From positions 186,001 to 250,000 of the forward strand of contig NZ_WTWY01000005.1 of the NCBI RefSeq assembly GCF_009870825.1: DNA of 64,000 bases. The letters run 5' to 3'. The stretch is from Paenibacillus sp. USDA918EY. GTDB taxonomy: Bacteria > Bacillota > Bacilli > Paenibacillales > Paenibacillaceae. Shown here piece after piece: positions 56,396-64,000 of this stretch (positions within the stretch are counted from its first letter, which is position 1; each line of letters begins with the position of its first letter). A program made the position numbers and the translations under genes. The notes under the pieces are model-generated. The model saw nothing but the letters and a program-made list of their open reading frames with translations. It made no database searches and was not told where the DNA came from.

Positions 56396-57034
56396 TAATA
56401 TATTGTAATGCTTGTCCCCGAAGGCTTCAAATCGTTTATACGCGAAAGTATGGCTATTTTCCAAATTTCCGCTAATGATTTGATTGTATTTTTACATGCT
56501 GAAAATACGACGCATACGATCGGCCTGTAAACTCAAATCGGGCAGTGCCTTGTTTCCTGCAGATTTTGCCGTATTCGGGCTATGATTGATATTCAAGGAA
56601 CCAGAAATTCCCGGCAAACAACGATGTTAACTTTCCTTGTGCTGCCGTCCCGCTTTTCATATTTTGCATCATTTGCCCTCTTGATCAGACATAAATTCCC
56701 TAATAATCTATTATTAGTAGAATAACAACCGATTTTCATGCCCGCTGCTTTCTTTTCGAAAAAATTTCAATAACCTTGCATGGTTATCTTTTTGCGCATC
56801 GTCTAACTACATAGAACAACCCGAACAGGCAGTGTTCCCCCGACCTTGGTCCAGCATGAAACCAGTCCGCGGTCCGTTTTGGACCCGTATCGATTCGTCA
56901 TACACTTAAATTAATCACATATCGCGACCAAGCATAGGGCTGAACGCCGCATGCATTCACAGGGTTACTTAACGTTAGAACATAAGCTGCCTTTTTACGA
57001 ACGGCATCCAATATATAAGATCGAAGGTGATCAT

Positions 57035-58216
57035 ATGCGCAAGAAAAGAGTACTGATTTTATCCGAAGGTTTCGGCAGCGGGCATACCCAGGCCGGATAC
57101 GCGTTAGCCGCAGGCATGAAAAAAATGAACCCCAACATTCAAGCCAAGGTGATTGAACTGGGTTCGTTTTTGAACCCTACCGTCGCTCCCTGGATCATTT
57201 CGGCATATCGTCTGACCATTCATACCAATCCCGGTCTTGTCGGTTTGCTCTACCGCAAGCAGCACGATAAACCGCTGAGCAAACTGACCACCATGGCGCT
57301 GCACCGGATATTTTATCATCACACCGCCGAGGTCATCGAGCATTTGCGTCCGGACCTGATCGTGAGCACGCACCCGATTCCGACCAACATCATTTCCAGA
57401 CTTAAGGCTGCCGGACTGAATGTTCCGTTGTATACCGTCATTACGGACTACGACGCGCACGCTTCATGGATCAACAAGGAAGTCGACCGCTTTCTCGTCT
57501 CCACCGACACCGTCCGCCAGCTTCTTCTCGACCGCGGGGTATATCCGGAAAACGTCAAAGTGACCGGCATACCGGTCCATCCGGACTTTTGGTCCTCCGA
57601 AGACAAAACCTGCGTCCGGAACGCGCTGAACATCAAAAACATGCCGACCGTCCTGGTGATGGGGGGCGGATGGGGACTCGTGTCCAACCATCGTCTCGTT
57701 CAGCAGCTCGTTCGCTGGAAAGACCAGGTCCAGCTCGTATTCTGCTGCGGCAGCAACCAGAAGCTGCTGGATAAATTGAAAAACGACCCGAGATTCGCGC
57801 ATGAAAACATTGTGCTCCTGGGCCATACCCGCGAGATCAGCAAATGGATGGACGCCTCCGATCTTTTGATCACCAAACCGGGGGGAATGACCTGCACCGA
57901 GGCGCTGGCCAAAGGTCTGCCGATGCTGTTCTGCGAGTCGCTGCCCGGCCAGGAAGAAATGAACCGCGAATATTTCGTCAAACGCGGATACGGGGAAGCG
58001 CTGCAGAACGAAAACGTCCTGGAAGAGTGGCTGCGCAAGCTGGCGCACGGCGAACAGCTCCGCTTGGAACGCGGCTCCCAGCCTTCCCGCTTCGACTCCC
58101 CCGCCAAGGATAGTTACAGCCCGAGCCGATGCGCGACTGAGGTGGCTAAAACGCTGGAATACCCTCAGCAGCGCGAGGGCATGATCAACGTGCATGGCAT
58201 TCCGGTCGGAATTTGA
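57035..58216 (+). CDS. Processive diacylglycerol glycosyltransferase-like (MGDG synthase/UgtP family)
   Basis: A 393-residue GT28-type glycosyltransferase. N-terminal VLILSEGFGSGHTQAGYALA is the acceptor-domain signature of UgtP/MGDG synthases; PDLIVSTHPIPTNIISRLK follows; the C-terminal UDP-sugar site is TKPGGMTCTEALAKGLPMLF. UgtP adds glucose to diacylglycerol, giving glycolipids and the lipoteichoic acid anchor. ATG at 57035 follows GAAGGTGAT; a frame 28 codons longer has no site. Peripheral membrane protein. Confidence 0.85.
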   Translation: MRKKRVLILSEGFGSGHTQAGYALAAGMKKMNPNIQAKVIELGSFLNPTVAPWIISAYRLTIHTNPGLVGLLYRKQHDKPLSKLTTMALHRIFYHHTAEVIEHLRPDLIVSTHPIPTNIISRLKAAGLNVPLYTVITDYDAHASWINKEVDRFLVSTDTVRQLLLDRGVYPENVKVTGIPVHPDFWSSEDKTCVRNALNIKNMPTVLVMGGGWGLVSNHRLVQQLVRWKDQVQLVFCCGSNQKLLDKLKNDPRFAHENIVLLGHTREISKWMDASDLLITKPGGMTCTEALAKGLPMLFCESLPGQEEMNREYFVKRGYGEALQNENVLEEWLRKLAHGEQLRLERGSQPSRFDSPAKDSYSPSRCATEVAKTLEYPQQREGMINVHGIPVGI

Positions 58217-58239
58217 TCCGCTGCAAAATATAACTATAA

Positions 58240-58267
58240 AAAAAGAGAGCCCGCCAGCTCTCTTTTT
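58240..58267. terminator. Bidirectional terminator between ugtP-like gene and mnmH
   Basis: AAAAAGAGAGC-ccgcca-GCTCTCTTTTT. Confidence 0.85.
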
Positions 58268-58293
58268 CGGTATATAAACGATATTCAGCCAAA

Positions 58294-59373
58294 TTATGCG
58301 CCCGGCTGAACCTTTCGCTCCGTCGACTCCGATTTCGACAATTCCCGCAGGCGCTCTTCGATTAGCATCACGGCCTCATCAATCGTTTCGAAGGAAATCG
58401 GCTTTAATTTTTCGAATTCTTCCCCGTAGGAAGACGCCGTATGGGCATATCTCGGATCATAATAATACGAAAGCAGCAACTCCACCGCGCGCGCGTAATC
58501 GCCGGACAGCAGGCAGCTTTCGATTTCCTGGGCGATCGGCGTATGGATGCGCGATTTGATTTGCTTAAATGCATTGAGGCTTTGTTCCGCATGCTCCGCC
58601 GGCCGGTAATCTTGAATAATGTTCCTTACCCGCAAATCCGTCGGCGCCTGCAGCAGGATGTGGGTGCCCTTTTCCTTCTTTTCGATCAGGAACTCCGGCA
58701 AAACCACTTTGCCTATGCGCTTGCTTTCCGCCTCGATCAAAATGTACGGCTCATGGTTGTAACGCAGAAGCTCTTCCAGCAACAGCGCGTCGAACGTTTT
58801 CTGATTATGGCTTTTCAGCCCGATCTCGCCGAAGATCGATCCTCTGTGGCCCGCCAATCCTTCCAGGTCGATAACCGGATATCCTTTGTCTTTCAAGGCT
58901 CTTAAAATTTCCGTCTTGCCGGTGCCGGTATAACCGTGAAGCACGTAAACCTCCGGTGAAAATTCGAGGCTCCCCAGCGTTTCGACCACCCAGCGGCGAT
59001 AAGCGCGGTAGCCTCCGTCCAAACGGTATACGTGGATCCCCATCAAGGAGAGCACGGTAGCCGTCGTCCGGCTGCGCATGCCGCCTCGCCAGCAAAAAAC
59101 GGCCTTGTTGCCCTGAATTTCCGCAAACTCTTTGACGAACGCGGGCAGCTTGGCGGACATGATCTCGAGGCCGCGCTCCTTGGCGGTTTGTACGCTGACC
59201 TGCTTGTACAACGTCCCGATTTCGGCCCGTTCTTCATCGGTAAAAAAAGGAATGTTGATGCTTCCCGGAATGGTCGATTCCGCGAACTCGGAAGGAGAAC
59301 GCACATCGATAACCGTCATTTCTTTTTTGCTGCGAAGTTCATTCAGTTTTTCTATCGAAATGTCCTGGAACAT
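58294..59373 (-). CDS. mnmH: tRNA 2-selenouridine synthase
   Basis: A 359-residue MnmH/SelU. The rhodanese domain (residues 1-130) has the active-site Cys94 in FCWRGGMRS, and a P-loop GYTGTGKTE (147-155) starts the C-terminal part. It replaces sulfur by selenium (via a geranyl step) at the wobble 2-thiouridine of some tRNAs, using selenophosphate from SelD. GGAG precedes the ATG. It follows selD by 10 nt, so the two form an operon. Confidence 0.95.
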   Translation of the reverse strand: MFQDISIEKLNELRSKKEMTVIDVRSPSEFAESTIPGSINIPFFTDEERAEIGTLYKQVSVQTAKERGLEIMSAKLPAFVKEFAEIQGNKAVFCWRGGMRSRTTATVLSLMGIHVYRLDGGYRAYRRWVVETLGSLEFSPEVYVLHGYTGTGKTEILRALKDKGYPVIDLEGLAGHRGSIFGEIGLKSHNQKTFDALLLEELLRYNHEPYILIEAESKRIGKVVLPEFLIEKKEKGTHILLQAPTDLRVRNIIQDYRPAEHAEQSLNAFKQIKSRIHTPIAQEIESCLLSGDYARAVELLLSYYYDPRYAHTASSYGEEFEKLKPISFETIDEAVMLIEERLRELSKSESTERKVQPGA

Positions 59374-59383
59374 AGAAATCTCC

Positions 59384-60433
59384 TTATTCGATCACGATTT
59401 GTCCGCTGCCGCTTGCCGTAACCTCGCCGATGATGTTGGCCTCGACGCCCGCTTTGACGAGCTCTGCATGGAGTTTCTCCGCTTCGTCCGCGCCCACGGA
59501 AATAAGCAGCCCCCCGGAAGTCACGGCATCGCACAGAATCCAGCGGTCGATTTGATCCATCGTTTCCGGAAAACGAACGCTGTCCTTCACATGCTCGTAG
59601 TTGTTTTTGGAACCACCCGGGACCTGCCCCTCTTCCGCCAGTTCGCGCACTCTAGGAAGCACGGGAACGTCATCCTTGCGGATCCGGATCTCTACGCCGC
59701 TTCCTTTCGCCATTTCGAGCGAGTGGCCCATCAGGCCAAAGCCCGTCACGTCCGTGCAAGCATGAACGTCGTAACCTTCCATCACTTCGGCTGCCGTTTT
59801 GTTTAAGGTTGACATCACCTGAGTTACACGCGCAATTTCTTCGGCCGTTAGGCGGTCCTTTTTGATGGAGGTGGTCATGATGCCGACACCGATCGGTTTC
59901 GTCAGGATCAGCTTGTCCCCTACCTTCGCCCCGGCGTTGCTGCGTACTTTATCAGGATGGACCAGTCCGGTTACCGCTAAACCGAATTTTGGCTCTTTGT
60001 CGTCGATGGAATGGCCGCCTACAAGCGTTGCTCCCGCTTCCTTCACTTTATCCCCCGCTCCCCGCAAAATCTCGGAAAGGATCCGTTTATCCAGCGTGGA
60101 AATCGGGAATGCGACAATATTTAATACCGTTAAAGGTTTTGCCCCCATGGCGTAAATGTCGCTGATGGCGTTTGCCGCGGCGATTTGCCCGAAGGAATAG
60201 GGATCGTCCACGATCGGCGTGAAAAAGTCGAGGGTTTGCACGAGCGCCAATTCGTCATTCAGCTTGTATACGCCGGCGTCGTCACTGGTGTCCAGGCCGA
60301 CGAGCAAGTTCGGGTTCGGCTCTGCGGGAGGCAGGTTCCGAAGCACCTGGCTTAGGTCGGCCGGGCCGATCTTGCAGCCGCAGCCCCCTTTGCTCGAAAG
60401 AGAAGTCAATTTAATGTTCATATCGGAATTCAT
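59384..60433 (-). CDS. selD: Selenide, water dikinase (selenophosphate synthetase)
   Basis: A 349-residue SelD making selenophosphate from selenide and ATP. The catalytic residue is Cys18 in GGCGCKIGP (not selenocysteine); DTSDDAGVYKL, TLDFFTPIVDDPYSFGQIAA and NAISDIYAMG follow as in the family. The operon with mnmH points to selenouridine in tRNA as the use. No selA, selB or tRNA-Sec is in the window. AAAGG lies upstream. Confidence 0.95.
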   Translation of the reverse strand: MNSDMNIKLTSLSSKGGCGCKIGPADLSQVLRNLPPAEPNPNLLVGLDTSDDAGVYKLNDELALVQTLDFFTPIVDDPYSFGQIAAANAISDIYAMGAKPLTVLNIVAFPISTLDKRILSEILRGAGDKVKEAGATLVGGHSIDDKEPKFGLAVTGLVHPDKVRSNAGAKVGDKLILTKPIGVGIMTTSIKKDRLTAEEIARVTQVMSTLNKTAAEVMEGYDVHACTDVTGFGLMGHSLEMAKGSGVEIRIRKDDVPVLPRVRELAEEGQVPGGSKNNYEHVKDSVRFPETMDQIDRWILCDAVTSGGLLISVGADEAEKLHAELVKAGVEANIIGEVTASGSGQIVIE

Positions 60434-60555
60434 TCGTTTGCACGACCTTTCATCTCACATAATGTATCGGAATCCATTTTTTTCATTTCCGTTCCGGATT
60501 GGACAATGTCCCCTATAAATCGTACACATCCCTCGGAAAAAAGGCAAATGAAAAG

Positions 60556-60598
60556 AACAGGACTCCGGCGCGCATCACGCATGCCGGAAATCCTGTTT
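60556..60598 (-). terminator. Terminator of the M15 carboxypeptidase gene
   Basis: AACAGGA.TCCGGC...GCCGGA..TCCTGTT stem followed on the minus strand by CTTTTCATTT. Confidence 0.65.
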
Positions 60599-60642
60599 AA
60601 CGTCTCCATCCGCCTCAATATTTCCTAGAAGAGGGCCAAAAC

Positions 60643-61692
60643 TTATTTGGATACGGGGACCGCACTGCCAAAATATTGTTCCAACGTCGTGGAACGGCTC
60701 GCGATTTCATTCGCGATACGGGTGCCCACGTACCGCAGATGCCAGGGCTCATATTTATAACCCGTAATCGAATCTTTGCCTTCCGGATAACGGATGATAA
60801 ATCCGTATTCATGCGCGTGTTTGTCCAGCCATTTCGCTTCTTTCGTGCCGGCAAAACAGCTTTCCGCGGCACATTTGCCCGTGATCCCGGATACGTCGAT
60901 CGTCAGCCCGGTCTGGTGCTCGCTGTGGCCCGGACGGGCGCTGTACGTATCGGCCGCCTTAACGCCGTCGCGCTGGACGTAGTTGTTATACAGCGTCTTT
61001 TGCCGGGATTCCGACCGGTAACCGGATACGCCCGCCAGCTCGACCCCGTCCTTTTTCGCAGCCGCAAACAGCTTCTCTAGCGCCGCCGCCGCTTCCCTGC
61101 GCATTTTGCGTTTATCCACTTTTTCCGAAAAAATAAACGGTACGTTCGGGTAGACAAGATCCGGCGGGACATAACCTTCCGGGAGCCTGTACGTTTTATT
61201 GACCAGCACCTCGATGCTCTTCGGATTGGATACGACATGCTCTACGCTGTACGTATTGATAAAACCTTTTCCACCCGTTTTGCTGCTGCCGCTTCCCGTC
61301 CCCGAGGCCGATTTGCCGCCCGTTGGCGTCTTTCCGAAGGAAGCGTTTTGGGAGGGCTTTCCGTTTTGCGCCGCTCCCGTGTTCGTGTTTTTTGCGGGTT
61401 TGGACTGATCCGCAGCCGGTTTGGCCGGTTTGGCAGGCTTGTCCTGACCGCCCACGCTGCCGGACGGCCGTTGGTCCTTATCTTGCTCAGGTTTGTTTTC
61501 CGATGAAGCCGAACCGTCGTTTTGTCCATCCAGAACGGTCGTCGGCGTACCCTGCGAATGCTGCTGTGCCAGTGCGGGCGGTTTTTCAATCTGTGCGCCA
61601 TCCGCTGCCGGAGCCTGGTTTTTCCCCCATGCCCAAAAACCTCCCGCGACGATCAAAACGGCTGCTGCAAAGGTAACGATATATTTACGCAT
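60643..61692 (-). CDS. M15-family D-alanyl-D-alanine carboxypeptidase (VanY-like)
   Basis: A 349-residue exported zinc peptidase. An N-terminal anchor (residues 4-22, YIVTFAAAVLIVAGGFWAW), a long Pro/Lys/Gly-rich linker (24-145) and the catalytic domain: SGYRSESRQKTLYNNYVQ, the zinc motif ARPGHSEHQTGLTIDVSG (HxxxxxxD), and EPWHLRYVGTRIA with the third ligand. It trims D-Ala from peptidoglycan stems. GGGGAGAG precedes the ATG. Not linked to a van resistance cluster. Confidence 0.9.
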   Translation of the reverse strand: MRKYIVTFAAAVLIVAGGFWAWGKNQAPAADGAQIEKPPALAQQHSQGTPTTVLDGQNDGSASSENKPEQDKDQRPSGSVGGQDKPAKPAKPAADQSKPAKNTNTGAAQNGKPSQNASFGKTPTGGKSASGTGSGSSKTGGKGFINTYSVEHVVSNPKSIEVLVNKTYRLPEGYVPPDLVYPNVPFIFSEKVDKRKMRREAAAALEKLFAAAKKDGVELAGVSGYRSESRQKTLYNNYVQRDGVKAADTYSARPGHSEHQTGLTIDVSGITGKCAAESCFAGTKEAKWLDKHAHEYGFIIRYPEGKDSITGYKYEPWHLRYVGTRIANEIASRSTTLEQYFGSAVPVSK

Positions 61693-61804
61693 AAACGAGC
61701 ATCTCTCCCCATGTTAAGCTTGTTCCCCGATAAAAATCCCTTTGTTTCGACATTATGATCTACAAATCTATGAATCTACTATTTCATTATACGACAAAAA
61801 ATGA

Positions 61805-61826
61805 CCTGATCAACTGATTGATCAGG
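61805..61826 (-). terminator. Terminator of the flavin reductase gene
   Basis: CCTGATCAA-ctga-TTGATCAGG stem followed on the minus strand by TCATTTTTTG. Confidence 0.7.
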
Positions 61827-61847
61827 CCATTCGTTCCTAATTCATAA

Positions 61848-61857
61848 TTTTGCAAAA
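61848..61857. repeat. TTTTGCAAAA palindrome (copy 4 of 4)
   Basis: Lies between the flavin reductase end and its terminator, followed by TCCTCA, similar to the copy at 31299 (TCCTGA). Confidence 0.5.
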
Positions 61858-61890
61858 TCCTCATTTAAAAGCTATGTAAACCGTCAGTCT

Positions 61891-62427
61891 TTAAGACTTT
61901 AGGCGTTTTTGCATAAATACGAGTTCTGCGGCGAGTCTTTCGATCCGTTCCAGCACGTTGGGATCATGGATTTCCTTGAATTCATTAAAGTGATCGTCAT
62001 GCACATAGACGTAACCGGGGGCAACGTACGATCTGAAGTAGCCGGCGATGGGCTTCAACTGGTTCTCGATGACGAGGTAATGCTGATAGGTTCCCCCCGT
62101 CGCCACGAATCCGACGACTTTTTGCTGCAGCGCGGACTGCGGAATCAAGTCGAACAGATTTTTGAGCACGCCGGACATGGAGGCTTGATAAATCGGAGTG
62201 CCGATCAGGCAAAAATCGCTGGAGCTGACGGCATCGATTACTTTTTTCGTGTCCCCCGTATACGCGGACGGATCGCGCCCGTCGCAAAATTGGACATCGT
62301 AATGTTTCATGTCCAGCAGTTCGGTTTCGATTTCCGGATCCAGTTTTCTGACTTCTTCCAATACTTTTTGTACGACGATGGCGGTTTTGCTGCCGATGAT
62401 CGCACCTGATATTCCAACCAGCTTCAT
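61891..62427 (-). CDS. NADPH-dependent FMN reductase
   Basis: A 178-residue flavodoxin-like reductase: KLVGISGAIIGSKTAIVVQK at the N-terminus (FMN phosphate loop), then GTPIYQASMSGVLKNLFDLI, the SsuE/azobenzene-reductase pattern, and FVATGGTYQHYLV. It supplies reduced FMN or reduces azo/quinone substrates. ATG at 62427 follows GGAG. Isolated gene; no sulfonate monooxygenase is nearby. Confidence 0.87.
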   Translation of the reverse strand: MKLVGISGAIIGSKTAIVVQKVLEEVRKLDPEIETELLDMKHYDVQFCDGRDPSAYTGDTKKVIDAVSSSDFCLIGTPIYQASMSGVLKNLFDLIPQSALQQKVVGFVATGGTYQHYLVIENQLKPIAGYFRSYVAPGYVYVHDDHFNEFKEIHDPNVLERIERLAAELVFMQKRLKS

Positions 62428-62632
62428 GAAGGCAGTCTCCTTTTCATGCAGAGGCGCCGCAACATGCAAGGATCCCACGGATCCGGTTTGGCAATGCCCC
62501 TATGGTGATGTTCGCTTTATTTTGCCGGTAACGGGAGTATTCCTTCAGCCGTTTTCTGCCGTTACATTAAGTTCCTTACACTTCCTATCTTATTCCCATA
62601 TCCGTTCAAAACGCAGCTTGTATAGCGAAAAA

Positions 62633-63076
62633 TTACATATCGGCTTCTTGTTCGTCCGTGTTTACGAAGAAATATGCGGTCATAGCCAGACGCTCCATCA
62701 TCTGCTCGCGCAGCGCGGAGTCTTCCACGACTTCGTCCATCGCCTGCTGCATGCAGCTAAGCCAAGCGGTCGCCCGGTCCGGCGTGATCGGGAACCGGAT
62801 ATGCCTTGCCCTCATGCGGGGATGGCCTTCCTTCATCGTATAAAGCTGCGGCCCTCCGAAATATTGCGTCAAAAACATTTCCTGTTTCTCCATAACGGGC
62901 CGAATGTCTTCCGGAAACAACGGAGCAAGCAGCGGATGTTCAACGACTTTCGGGTAAAACGCTTCAACGATCGCGCGTATCGTCTCCGCCCCGCCCATCT
63001 GCTCGTAGTAGGATATCGGCCGCCGCGCCGTTCCCCCCGGCTGTGTTTCAGCGTCATGATTGCTGTCTGAATTCAT
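62633..63076 (-). CDS. Group II truncated haemoglobin
   Basis: A 147-residue globin with a loose N-terminus of about 20 residues. YYEQMGGAETIRAIVEAFYP begins the globin fold; the distal region, MFLTQYFGGPQLYTMKEGHP, and the proximal RARHIRFPITP carry the haem histidine, and WLSCMQQAMDEV follows. Members bind O2 or NO and act in stress. AGGAGG lies 13 nt before the ATG. Confidence 0.88.
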   Translation of the reverse strand: MNSDSNHDAETQPGGTARRPISYYEQMGGAETIRAIVEAFYPKVVEHPLLAPLFPEDIRPVMEKQEMFLTQYFGGPQLYTMKEGHPRMRARHIRFPITPDRATAWLSCMQQAMDEVVEDSALREQMMERLAMTAYFFVNTDEQEADM

Positions 63077-63291
63077 AAAAAAATAAAGCCTCCTTCCGGA
63101 AATGAGGAATGTTCGCCGCATCCCCGAATACATAAAAACGGACAGGCGGCTTTTCCATATTCATGAACGGCGCTTTTGCCAATCGCAGCCATTCTAATTA
63201 GTATACATAAATGTATATTAATTATTATAATCCTTTAAACCCTTTGTCAAGTACGGATCATGAATATTGTTTTACTTTTTATACATATATG

Positions 63292-63320
63292 TTGACTATA
63301 TTCGTTGCGTGTTCTACAAT
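63292..63320 (+). promoter_or_regulatory. SigA promoter upstream of the mrp/salA gene
   Basis: TTGACT, exactly 17 nt, then TACAAT. The transcript would have a leader of about 160 nt. A second TATAAT is at 63437-63442 with no clear -35. The 410-base gap 63077-63488 has no other gene. Confidence 0.65.
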
Positions 63321-63488
63321 TACCGTGTCCTGAATTGTGCGCGCGGTCGTTCCAAGCGGTTTTTCAAACCTTGGTTTCCTTGGCTTCATTACATGCAGGC
63401 ATGGTACAGTCAAGCGAATCCGGTAAAGGTTTGCGATATAATGGACATACTTTGTGTTAAAGATCGAAGTGGATTGAAGGTGAGAACA

Positions 63489-64000
63489 TTTGACGAAAGA
63501 AGATCTGGTCGCGGCCATCGCCCATATTAAAGACGAAGAGCACCAGCTGCCGCTCACGGACATCGGGCTGATCCGGGATATTACCACGAACAAGGATCGT
63601 GCAGCCATGACCGTCCTCCTTCCCCCCGATTCCGTTTCCCGGGAGCAGGAGCTTAGAGAGCAAATCACCCGTGCGGTGCAAAAGACAGGAATTACCGATA
63701 TTCACATACGCTTCAAAACGATTTCAAATGAAGAAAAAAATGATATTATAGCTATTAAGCTTAACAAATCGGTGCGCCGTGCCCCGACGCTGATGAATTC
63801 CCCGCTTCTATCCGAAGGTTCCGGCGTGACGTTTATTGCCGTGGCCAGCGGTAAAGGCGGCGTCGGAAAATCTACCGTTACCGTCAATTTGGCCAGAGCT
63901 TTGGCCAAGCAAGGCAACCGCGTAGGAATCATCGATGCCGACATATACGGACACAGCATCCCTGAAATGCTCGGGATCAAGGAGCTGCCGCAAAAGCAGG
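63489..64000 (+). CDS. Mrp/NBP35-family ATP-binding Fe-S protein (SalA-like), N-terminal part
   Basis: About 170 residues are visible; the rest lies off the right edge. An N-terminal MIP18-like (DUF59) region (residues 1-90) is followed by the P-loop ATPase: [12 protein letters not shown] (119-130), then [22 protein letters not shown]. Members carry iron-sulfur clusters or, as B. subtilis SalA, act on gene regulation. TTG start with GAAGGTGAG upstream. Confidence 0.9.

Noticed and set aside
57035..58216. UDP-N-acetylglucosamine transferase MurG as an alternative name
   Set aside because: The N-terminal SEGFGSGHTQAG segment and overall order fit UgtP/MGDG synthases better than MurG.

Overview
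The window reads as a chromosomal segment of a spore-former of the Paenibacillaceae, most likely Paenibacillus or a close relative. This is inferred from gene content and a base composition that looks slightly GC-rich by eye; no marker gene settles the species. Supporting signs are an Lpl/Ytc-type sugar importer without its own ATPase, a CcpN/YqfL pair, a B. subtilis-like fad regulon under FadR, an S-layer-anchored YcdB-type protein, a secreted AA10 polysaccharide monooxygenase, and strong GGAGG-type ribosome binding sites with frequent TTG/GTG starts.

Layout. 1-4.9 kb: a cut aminoglycoside phosphotransferase-like gene, an ECF sigma/DUF4179 anti-sigma pair, a divergent HxlR/NmrA pair and RidA. 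5.1-8.6 kb: a gluconeogenesis control block (ccpN, ppsR, glpX on the minus strand) and two small plus-strand genes. 8.7-15.2 kb: a LacI-type regulator and a sugar ABC importer (two permeases, lipoprotein, Gfo/Idh oxidoreductase). 15.5-18.4 kb: a YebC/PmpR protein and the LPMO. 18.9-33.2 kb: fatty-acid degradation, namely a 2,4-dienoyl-CoA-reductase-like SDR, a seven-gene operon (fadF-fadN-fadA-fadE-acyl-CoA ligase-thioesterase-SCP2), divergent fadR with a perfect palindromic operator, and etfB-etfA. A decayed ANT(6)-type adenylyltransferase sits inside this block. 33.3-37.8 kb: lipoprotein, HAD phosphatase, azoreductase, and an MFS exporter with a PadR regulator. 37.8-40.6 kb: a preQ1-I riboswitch and the complete preQ0/preQ1 pathway queC-queD-queE-queF. 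40.7-45.6 kb: an ECF sigma/RskA-like anti-sigma pair divergent from a NEW3 protein/ABC transporter operon. 45.8-49.2 kb: a DHFR-like reductase, a WYL regulator, and an unusual ECF sigma with a long C-terminal domain. 49.4-56.4 kb: cgoX/hemY, acyl-CoA thioesterase, an ion channel with its partner, the SLH protein, and an SDR broken by a stop codon. 57-64 kb: a UgtP-like glycosyltransferase, selD-mnmH (selenouridine in tRNA), a VanY-like carboxypeptidase, a flavin reductase, a truncated haemoglobin, and the start of an Mrp/SalA ATPase.

How the genes work together. Carbon flow is a recurring theme. CcpN and its modulator PpsR lie next to GlpX (gluconeogenesis), while the fad/etf block yields acetyl-CoA and passes electrons through ETF to FadF. 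The sugar importer and the LPMO serve polysaccharide use and carry cre/LacI-like sites. Two tRNA modification pathways (queuosine precursor and 2-selenouridine) are present. No single large unknown system stands out. The most unusual items are the sigma factor fused to a papain/BtrH-like domain, a ccpN gene that appears to start at ATT, a family of short TTTTGCAAAA intergenic repeats, an ion channel with a non-canonical filter, and two pseudogenes.
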